This document shows, piece after piece, positions 33,779-47,755 of a DNA stretch of 64,000 bases. The number at the start of each line of letters is the position of its first letter. Position 1 is the stretch's first letter. The position numbers and the translations under genes were made by a program. The notes under the pieces were generated by a model. That model ran no database searches. It was given only the letters and a program-made list of their open reading frames with translations, and was not told the origin of the DNA. Source of the stretch: Clarkia xantiana subsp. parviflora (taxonomy: Eukaryota; Streptophyta; Magnoliopsida; Myrtales; Onagraceae); contig JAPTYO010000008.1 of NCBI GenBank assembly GCA_036873135.1, forward strand, positions 34,482,819 to 34,546,818, given 5' to 3'.

Positions 33779-35493
33779 TCAATGGGGGGCAGAGAGCATC
33801 ATCTCCTGCTCGGTGAGAGAGTGGCGGAAGTGGCAACGGTGGCCATAGGGGCAGGTGTCACCTGCAAGGACCATCCTGCATACCTCTGTCTTGTAGCGAG
33901 GGTGCCTGATCACAGGACGCAGCTCAGAGATGCCGTGAGCAAACTGGCAATGGTCTCCGTAAGGGCACGCTCCAGTCTCCTGCCACTTGTTGCACAGCTC
34001 CGTCTTAAACATCCCTTGGTTGTACACATCCAGCTCCTTCTTGCTTCCAGCCAGATACATTTTCTGTTCATCATTCACCCAACCACATATATACTTAGTT
34101 GTCAAACCTCACAATTTGATCAATTCTCTACTTAAACTTTTGTTACTCAAAATCTACTCACTATATATATTGCTGTTAGATGACGAGATCGAAATAACAG
34201 CCAAATTGGATATTTACCCGACAATTTAATAATCAATCGTTAAACAATACTAAGCCAGCTCTTAGCATAAGATTACGATCCAGATACCATCAGCATTCAC
34301 CCACTGAGCATAAGAACATGATTTCTCAAGATGGAATTGCAATTAGAAACACATCATACAAGGTCATTCATTGTGTCAGATTAGATTATCCAAACAACTT
34401 GTTATTTAAATAATTAGTTTTTACTTACATAACAAAGTGTATATGGAACTAAGGATGCATGGATGTCTTAGAGCTCAAGATTTCGGTCATATCAACTCAT
34501 ACTACGTGAAGTTGATATAGATTGATTCAAAGAGATTAACATATTTCCTAACCGAAATTTCATGTGGTTACACATCCTTTTTGGCTCTAGCCCAGAATAG
34601 AAACACCTAATTGCTGACAATATAGCGGCCAAAAGAATAATTATTGACAAACATATTAATGATGAATTGGCGAACTATATGTAAGAGGCATATATGGAAT
34701 TAGAGCATGAGAGAGATTATCAACCAAACTCAACGTGTACCTTTCCAGCATCGAGATCCGTGGAAGCTCGGAGCTGCGCAGGTCTGGTCAGGCCAACGCT
34801 ACTGGTTGGGTTTGCCTTGAGGTAGCTACTGGATCGGACCGATATGCTCTTTGGCAACTTGAGTCTTTCCGGTTCAGGATTCCCCATTCGTTTCCGCTCC
34901 AAGATGCTTGTTGGACTGTAATCATCGACGCCAAATTCAGATCTGGATTCAAGGTCGATGTTACTGAGACGGTGGAGACAATCGCGCATTGTAGTCTGTG
35001 ACGACACATTCAGAAGGTTGACGAGTTCCGTCTTGGCTAATCGAAGCGACGCGTTCTCTGTGCGGAGTGAATTGATCTCATTCGTGAGGTCCTGTAGGTA
35101 AGAGCGGCATAGATTGTACCGTTTCTGAAGGTTCTGAAACTCCATCGCTAGATACGCTTGTTCAAGTTTGCCCTCATCGTCCGAGCTGTTGGTGCAAATG
35201 CTGGACTTCTGCTGTTCGCCGCTGGATGGAGCGGACTTCTCTTGAGCCGATTCCTGCAAACTCTGCAGGCGTGGAGAAGTTGGCGGCGATGACTTCTTTG
35301 GAGTTGAATCTGGCGAGAAGAGTGAATTGTAGAGTGATGCGAAGTTGGCGCTCAACTGGTGCTTCTGAAGAGCGCCAGAGGCTCGCAATGGAAGAGGTGA
35401 GATATTTGGCTCTCGTTGCGGCGGTGGAAAAGCCGAGAAGGTGGCGGTACTACCGATGCTGCTCTTCGGATCTGATGCGTCTTTCTCCATCAC
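33779..35493 (-). CDS. Tandem CCCH zinc-finger protein (TTP-like)
   Basis: Two exons on the minus strand: 35493-34741 (251 codons, phase 0, donor GTACAC) and 34063-33779 (acceptor AACAG); 345 aa. Residues ~20-110 are Ser/Pro-rich. Around 115-165 is a predicted coiled coil ([30 protein letters not shown]). The C-terminus has two C-x8-C-x5-C-x3-H fingers ([20 protein letters not shown] and [20 protein letters not shown]), each preceded by KTE(L/V) and separated by 18 residues. That is the tristetraprolin arrangement of AtC3H14/AtC3H15-type proteins, which bind AU-rich RNA and act in cell-wall, anther and callose development (family knowledge). The intron is 677 bp. Confidence 0.93.
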
Positions 35494-35658
35494 AACTACG
35501 TACCAAACCGAAACCTCCTGAGCAATCGATCTACCAACCTTGCAGACGATTGATCGCCTTGACTCACATGAATCGTCGATCTACCACCGAGAATCTGATG
35601 CAAGAGAAAGAGCGCGCGAAGAGAGCTGAGAAGAAACTAGAAAAAAGGGAGAGCAGTG

Positions 35659-35666
35659 TATTTATA
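35659..35666 (-). promoter_or_regulatory. TATA box of CCCH gene
   Basis: TATAAATA on the minus strand, 166 bp before the start codon, leaving a leader of about 130 bp. Confidence 0.6.
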
Positions 35667-35974
35667 TGAGGAAGACGATCATACTCCCGAGTTCTGGAGT
35701 CTTTACATCATCAACCTCAGCTCCCGTTTGATTTCCGAACTCGGTTATTTTCCCGCCAAAAGGAACTAACTGCAAAACGACTGACTTATAGTAAACCGTT
35801 TAAGGAGAAGAAACCCCAGCTGCATGCTTGTCAATTATGCTAATCCAAAAGCATAAGAGAAACCCCAACAACTGTAATATGGAAAGTATATATATTAATA
35901 AAAGAGGATGGCATAAGATGTAGTAATAATTACGTTAAGTTTTTTAATTTTTTTTTTCTAATATATATATTAGC

Positions 35975-36529
35975 TAGAGCTGGTAATTTGTGTCACGACA
36001 TGAATACGCACGAAAAAACCGTATTCGTGCTAGCATATGGCAAAACGCTAACACGATTGCACGAACACGATTAATACGATATAACTTCCGTGTCGTGTTC
36101 ATGTTTGTGTATCATAAAACGACATGCACGATGATACGATAAAATTGTGCTACTAAGACTAATTCTTAAGTATTTTTTTAACAAATCTTATTTATTATCT
36201 TTAAAAACTCCAATTACTGGTTTAATTTTTTGTGTTTGTAAACTCTATATTACTAACTTATGATATTGACATATTAATTCATAGCTTTTTTGCTGTATGA
36301 ATTTCATTTTTTAATTTTTACTCAAAGATTTCGTATAGATATGTACAACTGAATATCCTTACACAATACGATAACACGACACAACCACGCAGTAACATAC
36401 TTGTGTCGTGTTCATATTTATAAAACGTGGCACGATAAGCTTACCGTGCGTAATTATTGTTCAATAAATTTAGTACGACACGATTATTAACGCACGATAG
36501 CGCACACGATAATACGAATTACCACCCTA
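35975..36529. mobile_element. hAT-like MITE (older)
   Basis: The ends TAGAGCTGGTAATTTGTGTC and, inverted, TAGGGTGGTAATTCGTATTA are imperfect inverted repeats. The flanks ATATTAGC and TTATTAGT agree at 6 of 8 bases. The interior is rich in CACGA/TCGTG motifs. No coding capacity. Confidence 0.6.
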
Positions 36530-39500
36530 TTATTAGTCTTCTTATTCTTATAAACTATACAAATTTCGGATCATATATTCTTTGTAAACTGTAGTAATAG
36601 TTATAGACTTACAGTAAGTACGCCTATATATAAGTATTATTATTACCAGAAAGTATATTTTGGTAATGTTACTGTGTAAATTATTAAAATTCGTTTTCTG
36701 CAATTAAAAATATGGAAGTTAGGAGACAGCAGTGTCGGATAGAACGAAGTTTTGGCGTGGCATGAAAGAAACATATTTGACAACCAATGATGGCTAACTT
36801 GACTATCATTACATCTGAATGGCTTTTGCTTCTTCACTACAACTTTCAACTAATTTGGCTAGCTTAATTTGGTGTCTTTCAACAATAAAAAGTGGTTACT
36901 TAGTTGAGGCAACGGAATTGAGCAACCTCCAGTTTTTTTTTTTTTTTTTTTTAAGAACACTTAGTTGTGTAGTCACGTTTTTTAAGAGTTTTGTGACTCA
37001 CTGACTCTTGTTGCAAACGTCGAAGTGTTTTTCGCAACGTTAATAAGAAATAACATATATATTTGTGTCGGCAAAAGGGTCGTTAGTTTCATAACATTGC
37101 ATCTTCTTGCATCACATTAAATCATTTCTACAGTCATGAGAAGATAGTTTTCTACCCAGCTCTCCATACCCTAGATCGTGCATCGCCTTTAAGATCTTGA
37201 CACATGTCATTGGTATTATTAATTTTGTAGTTTTTTTAAAACCCCTATTGGGATTGATGAACCTTAGAAGAAAAATATTAAATCTAAGAAAGTGTGTCAA
37301 GATCTTAACGGTGAGGCACGATCTAGGGCATGAAGAGTGGGGCAGGTGATCTGAATATGTGATAGACAATTATATATATATATACCTTATATATCTTTAG
37401 GGTTACCATATATATCTGCTTCCCTTTAATTAAGGATGTTAAAACTTAACCTCTAAATAATTCTGTATAGGGGCCGAACCGAATTATTATTTGAAACACT
37501 CTTAATGGACTTTAATACTTATACTTAACTAGTCACTGACCCCGCGCACCGCGCTAGGAAAATTTAAAATAAAATTAAAACTAAAATAAAAATGAGTTAT
37601 CTTTATTTATGGAATGTGAACGTCATTTGAAACTTTTAATACTTTTAATGTGATAGAAATTAATTAATAGTGCATGATTTAATTAAAGTATTTAATAATA
37701 ATTTTATATAAAATATTTCATAGTAGTGAAACAATCAAAATTTATATATCATTTTTATAAGACTATAGCTAATATAATAGAAAATCGATAACAAAATTGT
37801 GTTTGTCGTAAAAAGTAAGTATACAAAAAAGAAATCTTTGAAATTTGATTAAAGAAATAAAAAATAATTTGAGGATTTTCATACATATAATATTTAAAAA
37901 TTTAATTTTTTTAACCATTAACTTAAAAATTGAAAAATATATAGATTTTATATTATATTTATATAGTTGGCCGTAGTAAATTTTATTTGTATATATTTTA
38001 TAGTTACGTATGTTTATATATTGTAATTATTTATGATTTGAAGGAAACAACACTTACAAATAAATAAATGTATATATTATAAATAATTATTTAAAAAAAA
38101 TATAAGCTAAAAGTATACTTTAATAATTTCCGATAATATATTATATATTCAATTTCATTTATAGGAATAATTATATTTTAGAAATTCTAATCGGAAATGT
38201 ATATATTAATATTCTTATATTCTATATCTACATATATATATACTATATTGTTTACAAAAAAAAAAACGTATATACTATATTATTTTTATATTGTACTTAT
38301 ATATTATATTGAATATATAAACATTAAAAACATCATTAAAAATACAATACTAATTAAAAGTATCCATATTATTCTTTCTTAATTTTTTTCACATTGTTCT
38401 TTTATTAATAATAATATATATTATCATCAAATACTATAATTCTTATTAAAATTATCCATGTTGTTATTTCTTAATTTATTTTGACCATGTTATGTAGTGA
38501 CACCAAACCAATGCCTATCCCAATAAAAAAACAATACATGATAATCAAGTAAACAAAAAAAGAGAATTGTGTTAATATATATATCTCTTAAACAACTATT
38601 TTTCTTAATACAACTTGAATCTCTGAAAAAATTTTAGACATATAATATAATCCATAATCACCGATTATAAATCCATCTAAGAGTCAATATATATATATCT
38701 TCTATTTTAAACTCTACATAAATAAGGAATAAAATAATTAAAATTTTCTATTTAAATAATATATCTTTACAGTTTGGCTGCGGAAGCTTCGTACGCCACC
38801 ACGTAAGCTAGAATAATAAATAATATATGAAGTTACATATAACAATATAATTATTATATATAAATAAAAATGGAAAAAACGGTGGAATGGGCTGCATGTA
38901 TATATTGTTAACTTTTATATAGCAATATATATAAATAATAAAAAATAATATATAAAAATGGAAAATACGGAAAATATATAATAAATATTGATTAATTATC
39001 ACTACTATAATTATATATATACTAAAAAATAAATGAATTTAATATATTTTTTTTTTTTTGCCAAAATATGTTTCTTTATTTAAACGAAAGAATTTACTAC
39101 TAATTAACACATTTCCTTATTAAATATCTTTGTTAATATGAACCATGCTATTGTTTTTTCACCTACATATGACAACGGAAAGCATGTAGTTTTTGCTTTG
39201 CAGTGCAAAATATGGTGACGATCGTCTCTAGCCACAACGTATTAGATAATGTCAACGTGTACAAAGCCTTCATCGATCCATATAGGTGTATATCTAAGAT
39301 CATAACAATCAACGTGTCCTTCAAACAAATTAAACGAGGTACATATATATTTGTTATAACTCATTTGAAACCAGATGTTATATAGAGAAGAGTGGAGTAT
39401 ATATATGTTAACCAATTAATTAATTACCAAGAAGAGCTTGGAGGTGGATAATCATATTATCTTCAAGTTTATAGGGAGATGAGGGTGTTGAGTTTGATGA

Positions 39501-40093
39501 TTTGGCTTAGCTTGATGAGAAGGCGGTGGGTGGGTGGGTGTATAGGCTGCTTTGTTGTGTGTGGATAGTACGGTTGGGGTTGTAAAGATGCAGCTTCTCG
39601 GCCGAAATGGTGAGCCGAAATCGATGTTTGTAATGAAGAAGCCACTATTTCCACATTTACTGTGTAATCTCTTCTTGATCTCCGGCCACTTCCCCCTTGG
39701 CTTTCCATTTACAAAAAACTTGATGCATCCATGCAGTATAGTATATAATAATTAACTTCAACTAAATATATATATGGATGGATATATAGAAAACAAAAGT
39801 AAATAAGAAAAAAAAGTTGCTTAGCTTAGTAGAGTAGAGTAGAAGAGGATGGATCTCCTCATTTTAATGTCTTCTTGTTGCTCCAGATTATATAATTAAT
39901 GATGGACATCATAACTCAATTTAATAAGAAGATCCAAGATACCAACTCCAGTTCCACCATCTAGGTACGTAGTTGTTATATAAAGTTTAAAGCCAGTCAT
40001 CTACGAATAAAGTTAGTAATTTGGGGGAATAAAAGTTTTCCATCTTTCTACAATCATCTTCTACTGTTACTGTTAGTGTATCCATATCTACAA
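36530..40093. other. AT-rich intergenic DNA with one reversed Helitron end
   Basis: No gene recognised. On the minus strand a Helitron-like 3' terminus lies at 37553-37529: hairpin CGCG-GTG-CGCG, then CTAG followed by T. 37560-39060 is extremely AT-rich. A minus-strand frame around 39720-39470 (including FVNGKPRGKWPEIKKRL) looks exon-like, but I do not recognise it. Confidence 0.45.
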
Positions 40094-40463
40094 TCTATTA
40101 TATTATATTAATTTAGCACCGGAAGCCCTCTGGCTGACACGTGGGCGGTTCGTACAGTCAGCATTTCCTAATTTAATAGGTGTTCTCTAATATATTTGAG
40201 TATACGTAGTCTGTCAAATATAACCATATTTATTAGTATATATATATATATACCTACTATCTACTATCTATCCACTACATATATAAAAGTCTCAATAGCC
40301 CTCACCCCCAAAAGTCATGTCTTTTTACATTTAAATATTAAAACTACTACTTCAATAAAAATCTCAATGACCCTCACCCCAAAGTCATGTGTCTTCACAT
40401 TTAAATTTTACCATAAAAAATAAATATTTCATAAGGTGATTTTAAATATCAAAATAGTCTCTC

Positions 40464-40647
40464 TGTTATGAATATATTATGTGGATGTTCAATATTATGT
40501 GTATATACCATCTTCCTAATTTAGACTTTCCTTGTATTGATTTTACTTCCTCTCCAAGTCTATGTAATCCCTATATAAGGGCCCTTATGTGTGATAATAA
40601 GATCATCATCAAGTTTTCTCTTCTATTACCTCTCTACTTTCGTAACA
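40464..40647 (+). repeat. Left LTR of copia-derived element
   Basis: TGTTATG...CGTAACA. A TATATAAGGG box at about 40572 precedes the likely transcript start. Confidence 0.92.
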
Positions 40648-41599
40648 CGTTATTAGCACGATTTGCTTCCAATATGAAACCCTAAATCCCGCACGACATT
40701 GCACTTAGATATACTCGTCACAGTTCTCCAAGCGGTGGTAATTCAACATCAAGCCTCAAGTATCAACATCAACTCATCAAGCCGTATTAAAGGAAGGGAG
40801 TGTTTTTTTTTTTTCTTTGATCAGTTTATTAAATTAATATTTTATATATTAACTATTTTATATTCTAATAACTATTATTGTTACATGTTAGTAATATGTT
40901 GAAGACGATCCAATCAAGGCCTAGTGTCGTGAAAATCAACAATGCTAGTGGTTCAAATGGTGGTGCCTTGGAGAATCACAGTTTGTCTGCTTGAAGATAT
41001 AGGTTTTAATTGAGGAAGCCTCATACATTAGGAAACACCTCGATTCCCACCGCCAAGATTCAAGAAACTCTCCAATGTAGCTCGCTTATGTGTTTTGAAG
41101 GCCCTATAACCAATACAGATATGACAACACCACCATGGCTTCCAATTAAGAGATGAGATAAGAAATTATATTTGAATTTAAGTTCTCTATTAATTGATCA
41201 AAATTACTATTGTCTTCGATAGTTTATAGATTTAACTAGAGTTATTTTTATGTTCTGGTTTTGTCGTAGGACCAAACTGATGGATTGAGAACTATAAGTT
41301 ATTTTTGGAGAGAATAAGTCCATGCCATTATTATATGCTTCACCGAAAATACAAGACTACGTCGACATCGAGTCGGGACAAAGATAAGGAGATAAATACA
41401 ACTGCAGATCCTGCCGAACTCACTTTATGAGGTAACACATTATGTCAAATACTGTCTCGATTTTTAAAGAGTATCAATTCGCTTAACTCCCTAAAGAGAG
41501 TGTGTAGCACATAATTTATCATGAAAAGTAGTTTGGCTTAACTCATGAGTGTTCGATTCTTAAATATATCTATATGTACAAATAGTGAATAAAAAATAT

Positions 41600-41945
41600 A
41601 CGCGTCGCCCACTAGATATCCTTGGCTCCATGAAGTGAGCATCTCAATTTATGATTATAACAATAATATAATACACTCCCTGAAGCGAGTGTTCTTTATT
41701 ATATGTGTATCCCACACTCCCTGAAGTGAGTGTTGCAATATTTATTATAATGAAGATATACTCCACTCCCTGAAGTGAGTGTTGTAGTTTGAGATTATAG
41801 TGATAATGATATCCTCTCTAAGTATTGATGTGAGTATTACGATTACAATGATAGTATATTCCACTTCGTGAAGTGTGTGTTGATATGTATGAAATAACGA
41901 GGATATAGCGCACTCCCAGAAGTGAGTGTTGCAGTTTATAATAAA
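41600..41945 (+). repeat. Diverged repeats with CACTCCCTGAAGTGAGTG core
   Basis: Six or so copies, ~60-75 bp apart, of a semi-palindromic core (CACT...AGTG) within the copia-derived interior (41664, 41715, 41765, 41862, 41911 and neighbours). Function unknown. Confidence 0.7.
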
Positions 41946-44900
41946 TAACAACTCGATAGAGTACAAATACAAATATGTTATAATCATCATGGTCGTGGAA
42001 ACACTTGATTTTGATTTTGAAATAGATAAAATTGCTAGCATCATCATGATATCGATAAAGAACGATGATGCATCTTATAAAGAAAGAATGCATGAAAATA
42101 ATACAAAGTCCAATTGATTTGGAAGAATGATAATTTTGATATGCGCAGTGACGCTTGCACAAAATTAGTGATATTATGCAGTGCGGAAATTGATAATTTT
42201 ATGAAGCGCAATGAAATTAGGCAAAGTTTGGCCTCAATAGCAAATACTATTTGATACTGGGATATTGCGATAAAGAAAATTGCATTCTATACTAATATCG
42301 TATCCCGAAGATCCGACATTATGATCCTAAAGATCAAGATTATGAATATTCATATTTATTTTTAAATTCCGCATTTACAAATTCCGTATTTATATTTATA
42401 TTTATATTTCTTGCACTGCATTTACAGTTACTTTTTATTTCTTGCACTGCATTTTATTTATTATATACATATACCATTATGCTCATTGAATTTCATTATA
42501 ACATGATCCCGAAAATTAAGAGTAATTCAGAAGCTCAAAGATTATTAATTTTAAGATCTGGAAGATCCTAGAATGTACGGAAAAAAAGGATCTGAAACAT
42601 TGTATTGTGAATTAAAGATCGTCGTGTATAAGAATGAATCATATATATCATGAATTATTATAAATAAGGGATCATGAATATCCTAAGAGATCATGAGTCT
42701 TGAATAAATGATCATGAAGATCCTAGAAGAAATATGTCTCTTGCGGATAATGAAAAAAATTCAGGTAAACCAGAAGTTTACCGCCAATATTGGCATGATT
42801 GATTATATATTCGGTAAACCAGAAGTTTACTGATTCATATAGAGGTAAACCCGAAGTTTTACCCATATAATATGATATTTGGCGTGACCGGTTACAGACC
42901 ATCCCGGATCACTTACGATGCGCAAGAAATTATTTGGAAGAACCTGAAGATTCTCCATAAATTATTACAATGCTTGCTCTCAAGGAAAATTCATTATGTG
43001 TTCATCATCAACTGAGTTTGGGATAAAATCCCTTAATTATTATAAGGTGAATATGGGCCCGTTCACCAGCCATGTGGACCACGATATTATTTTAAAAGAT
43101 GCATCTACAATATGGTCGCATGTGCATTAATTATCACGAATTTGCAATAGCAAAATTTCCAGAGTATGCAATAAAGAATGATGATGATATTGGAAGTTGA
43201 TAATTATTATAAGAATTAGACAATTCATTGTCAATATTTGCAGTTTAGCATGAAAGTTACAACGAACATCCGGTTATATAGTTAACATGCTATCAATGAG
43301 AGCAAATTGTGTACAAATGCATGCTATTATGAAAGCGGCAATATAATTGCGCACCAAACAAATGTTAAATCACAGTTCTCCCATTACAACCAATTTTTGG
43401 TGAAGAGACAAATTTCTCATATAATAATTTATGATGTGCGGTATATCTTTGAATTACTCCACCGCAACGCACAAACATGGGTCTGGAATGTTGGAAAAAA
43501 TATTTTGTCTATAAATCAATTATTTGAGAACAATGACTGATGTATATATTTAGAACAACTTTTCCCAACATTAGGGGGAGAAAAGAAGCAGCTGGCAGAA
43601 AAGAGATTGACTGGAAAAAAAATTGTTATTATCTCATTTAGATCCTCGCACAATGAGAATATGAACCTGAAGTTCAAAGAGATTAACATTTTAAGATACT
43701 GCCTATTAATTAGTGACTTTATGAGACCCAGAAAGTCATAAGTCAAGTAAGTATCAGCTGCAAATGCTCCAATTTGAAATGTCCCGCTAGGACAATTTAT
43801 AATGAAAAATAACTCACGCCTGAAGCGTGTGATAATGGTTCCAAAGCAATTTTATTGATAAAAGAATGGAGCATATAAAGAAAATAAGTAAATATGGTCT
43901 TATTATGGAGGTGATTTCCCAAAATAAGTAAAGACGTAACTAATTATGAAACCCCAGAAGTGGTTCAGGTACCTGAAAATAATTGTAATAAAGAGATCTC
44001 GATGAGTTACGTCGTTAATGGGAAAATGATGGAACCGAGAATATCAAGTTGTCGACAACAGTTTTGAATATTATTCATGGGTGAAATCATAAAACAAGAC
44101 GAGGATCTTGAGCTCAATATGTTAAACAAGTATTATGATTGGCCAAAGTTTGAAAAGACGCAAGTATTAACATGAAATATGCAGAAGGTGGAAGCCAGTG
44201 GATACAAATTATTTCCCGCATAAATAAATTGTGTCGTAAGATATATACGCACAACCTGTGGTACAAATGTTATATGCAAAATCCTGGCAATTATTATATG
44301 AATCATTTAGTGGAGCAATCACCTTCAAATATATTATTACGTTGGCAGTACATAAAAAGTTTTGAATGCGTCCCACATATGAATTATTTATAGCCTTTTT
44401 GGGTGGCTAATTTGATATCAAAATTAAAGTAAAAATCCTAGAAGGATTGAAAATGTTAGCATGAAATTTTTTCCAAGAATGTTGGATAATAAATATATTG
44501 TACCATTATTTTGTATATATGAAGATAATGCAGGTTATATAGCTCGAGTTGAAGATTGTTATATTAAAGGAGACATACAAAACACATCCGCCTCAAGTTA
44601 TTCTTCATCCAACGAATTTATTCATATGACTATCTAGCGGATCTTTTCAAGGAGGCTTTATCGACTGCGACATCTGGAATATTGGCGAACATGATTGGAT
44701 TGCGTCGACTTAATGAAATTACGTGATGTCAACATCAGGGGGAGAATCTACACCGCTGGCCGCTGCACTCTTTTTCCCTTAACCAAGGTTTTATCCCATT
44801 GGGTTTTCCTGGTAAGGTTTTTAACGAGGCAGCTTACAAAAGGGATCCATAATTGTGTACTCTTTTTCCTTCACTAGATTTTTATCCCACTGGGTTTTTT

Positions 44901-44951
44901 CTAGTAAGGTTTTAACGAGGCACAATTCCCTTATGAACATCCAAGGGGGAG

Positions 44952-45135
44952 TGTTATGAATATATTATGTGGATGTTCAATATTATGTGTATATACCATC
45001 TTCCTAATTTAGACTTTCCTTGTATTGATTTTACTTCCTCTCCAAGTCTATGTAATCCCTATATAAGGGCCCTTATGTGTGATAATAAGATCATCATCAA
45101 GTTTTCTCTTCTATTACCTCTCTACTTTCGTAACA
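44952..45135 (+). repeat. Right LTR of copia-derived element
   Basis: Same 184 bases as the left LTR, directly after the polypurine tract and followed by the CTCTC duplication. Confidence 0.92.
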
Positions 45136-45597
45136 CTCTCCAATTTTAAATCTCAAAGACGTTTAGTATTGTATTAGTTAAATTTCATGCTCATTTACAT
45201 GCTACGTATACTACATGCATGTAATAGACTCTTTTTATTTTATTTATAAAAAAAAGTCACATTGATTTGTTTCTACCATCACTTATATTAATAAGTACAT
45301 ACTACATACGTATCATTAGTACATACATATCAATGGTAAACATGCACAACATTTTCTTATTAATTAGATCATTACCTCTATATGTGCGATTTTCTCATTA
45401 TTGAGTGTGATATTGTTTTTTTTTTTTCCCCTCTCATAACCACACATATTATAATCGACACCTTAATGGAATATATTGTAGATGAAGGCTTAGTAGATTA
45501 TTCAGCGAAATGACTGCTCTAGCTTGCTTAATTTTTATTTTTAAGTACACAAATTTGGAATTCGATAAACACGTGCATCGCACGTGTCTATTTTCTA

Positions 45598-45598
<1 letters not shown>

Positions 45599-45651
<53 letters not shown>
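45599..45651. repeat. (TA)n microsatellite at Helitron insertion point
   Basis: About 26 TA units directly after the Helitron end, matching the AT-rich target preference of Helitrons. Confidence 0.9.
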
Positions 45652-45655
<4 letters not shown>

Positions 45656-47150
45656 CTAGTTAGTTGGTTAGTTAATATAACTAACTATGCTTACTATCTA
45701 TGTAACTATATAATTTCAATGTGTTTAATATGGTGTTGACAAATCATTTTTTAGCGATGATGTGTCCAAATAATGCAATATGATTGGAACATGTCATTCA
45801 TACTCTCTCACCTTTGATGTGTCAATGCCAAAGTAGACATCTCTTCTTACATGTATGAACTCCAAATACTCTCATTTCATCTTAAGGACCGTTACACTTT
45901 ATTGTAACATTTCTTCTACAATTAAAGATGAAATTGGACTAGATATTGATAGAGGAATGGAGATTTATGCAACTGGATCAACAACCATACATGGTCAGTC
46001 GATTAAAATTGAGATGTAATATTTATCACCATTTAATATTCAAAAGTGAAAAGAGGAATCCTAAGAACTTGGAGAACATGGCTGCGGCTCCGTGTCGAGT
46101 AATGATTTTTTCTGAGGTACTCTCTATCTATTGTTCTAATAATCGTTCAAATACACCAATCTCTACCCTTTTTATGTCAAGCTAATAACATAACAATTAG
46201 ATTAATTAAGTAAAACTAATAAAATAACTGAATCACAAAGAGCAACTGACAGACTCTCCAACGCCTGCAAAAAACGTCAGTAAGTTAACTACTAATAATA
46301 TTCATAATTCACTTTTAATGAAAGTGAAATATATTTTTCCTACGATATTACTTCATCAAAACATAAGTATTATTTATTCAGTTACTTATTAAAATGCGTA
46401 TATTCAATTTAATATTTTTTATAATACGATACAAATAAATATTATAAAATTAAGTTGAACTACTTGAGTTAATATCATATATTAGTAAATGTAATACTTT
46501 ACCAACTTACACCAACTAACCATTAAATATATTAATAGATATACATCTTTCGATATTGTCTAATTTATAAATAAATAATCTTTATTGGATAAATTTCATC
46601 AGTTAAAAAATAATACAATTTATTAATATATTTCATATTGGGATTTAAACCAAATTGGTACGTGGGTTAACAGCCCAAAACGAATTGGTACCTCCACTAA
46701 ATTTTGTGACAAATTGGTACCCGAGTTAACCTAGGTGTTGCACCGTTAAAATTTCTGGTTAAAACTAACGGAATCCCATTTTTGGAGCATGAAAATACCA
46801 AAATACCCTTATTGCAGAATAACTACATAATAACAACTCAAAACTTTGGAACCCAATATCTCACTCATTTCTTCATCTTTTTGAACGATTTTTTTTTTTA
46901 AAACCGCATAACTTTTCGAGATCTACGCAACCCAAATAGCCTTAAAGTGATTTTACCAGTTTTTTTTCAATAAACACAGTTTTCCATGTTAATTTATTAT
47001 TTTTTGTATCAAACCCCACCGCATTTTAACACTTATCAACCTTGATCACTCACTTTTTTTACTAATTGGATTCCAATACTACAATCAAACCGTTGCTTTG
47101 GATTCCAACACTTCTGTTTAAGAACCAAATTGATTTTATACCTTTCATCC
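45652..47150. other. Intergenic, with a MITE-like remnant
   Basis: No gene recognised. 46640-46810 contains AATTGGTACC repeats and GTTAAAA...TAACGG motifs like those of the fold-back family ends. 45655-45705 shares about 50 bases with 51605-51665, next to another Helitron-like terminus. Confidence 0.4.
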
Positions 47151-47229
47151 AAAAGAAAACAAAAAATGAAAGTCTGTCGAATTAATTGTTATGCAATCTA
47201 TAACTTACTGGAATTTTTCTTGATATCTC

Positions 47230-47690
47230 CAATAAACTATATTGGTGTGTCTTTAAATCAATAAACGTCACTGCAAGAGAACATATGGCCACCCATTTAC
47301 ACACATCCTCTCATTTGCCCAACTTTGGTATTTTGAGCTCTGACTCTCTAGAAATACTTTCTCTCTCTAGAATTACCTTTTTAGCCCTATTGTGACTTAG
47401 GCATCAGAGAGGGCTCCACTAGCACCACCCCCCCTCTCCGTGCTAGTATTGGCCTTTCGTGCAGGAACCAGGGCTCCAGACGTTCAGACGTGTGCACAGA
47501 CTGCCATCCACTTTCCTGAGACACATCCGCTCTCCCGAGACACATCCGCTCTCCCGAGACACAACCGCCTTTCGAGACACAGACGCCTCTTGAGACGCAA
47601 CCGCCTTTCGAGGCACAGACGCCTCTTGAGACGCAATCGCCTTTCGAGACACAGACCTTTCCGAGACTCAGCGATAAAACCGAACACTCG
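47230..47690 (+). mobile_element. Tat-type LTR end and short tandem repeats
   Basis: 47340-47470 has the Tat U5 pattern (CTTTCTCTCTCTAGA, GGCATCAGAGAGGGCT, then a C-rich hairpin and TTTCGTGCAGG). This corresponds to the LTR at 48455-51562 in the opposite orientation. It is followed at 47515-47670 by ~17 and ~36 bp tandem units of the type CGCCTTTCGAGACACAGACG. Its start and its partner LTR were not found. Confidence 0.5.
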
Positions 47691-47755
47691 TCAGTGGCAC
47701 AAGGCGAAAACCTCTTTCAGACGAAGGGTTACAGCCCGAAAACCCGCTCAACCAT

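Larger units (their letters stand above)
40464..45135 (+). mobile_element. Copia-derived element, identical LTRs, no coding capacity
   Basis: 184-bp LTRs (40464-40647, 44952-45135) that I read as identical, flanked by CTCTC on both sides. A primer-site region CGTTATTAGCACGA follows the left LTR, and a polypurine tract CCAAGGGGGAG precedes the right one. The 4.3 kb interior has only scraps of copia pol in broken frames. Examples are EDNAGYIARV and DLFKEALSTAT-GILANMIGLRR, the RNase H end near 44520-44715, and TTAGGGGGAGA near 43570. The 3' part has two copies of a TTTTATCCCATTGGGTTTTC block, common before copia 3' LTRs. Confidence 0.9.
40094..45598 (+). mobile_element. Helitron carrying a nested copia element
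   Basis: The 5' end TCTATTATATTATATT follows an A. The 3' end has a perfect 8-bp hairpin ACACGTGC-ATC-GCACGTGT (45569-45587), eleven bases, and CTAG, followed by T. Without the nested copia element (40464-45135 plus one TSD) the Helitron is about 830 bp, so it is non-autonomous. It has a duplicated ~75-bp segment (CTCAATAGCCCTCACCCCCA and CTCAATGACCCTCACCCCA) at 40291-40410. Confidence 0.75.

Noticed and set aside
39203..39385. Possible small gene (MQNMVTIVSS...)
   Set aside because: No recognisable domain, no splice partners and AT-rich surroundings; not enough support.
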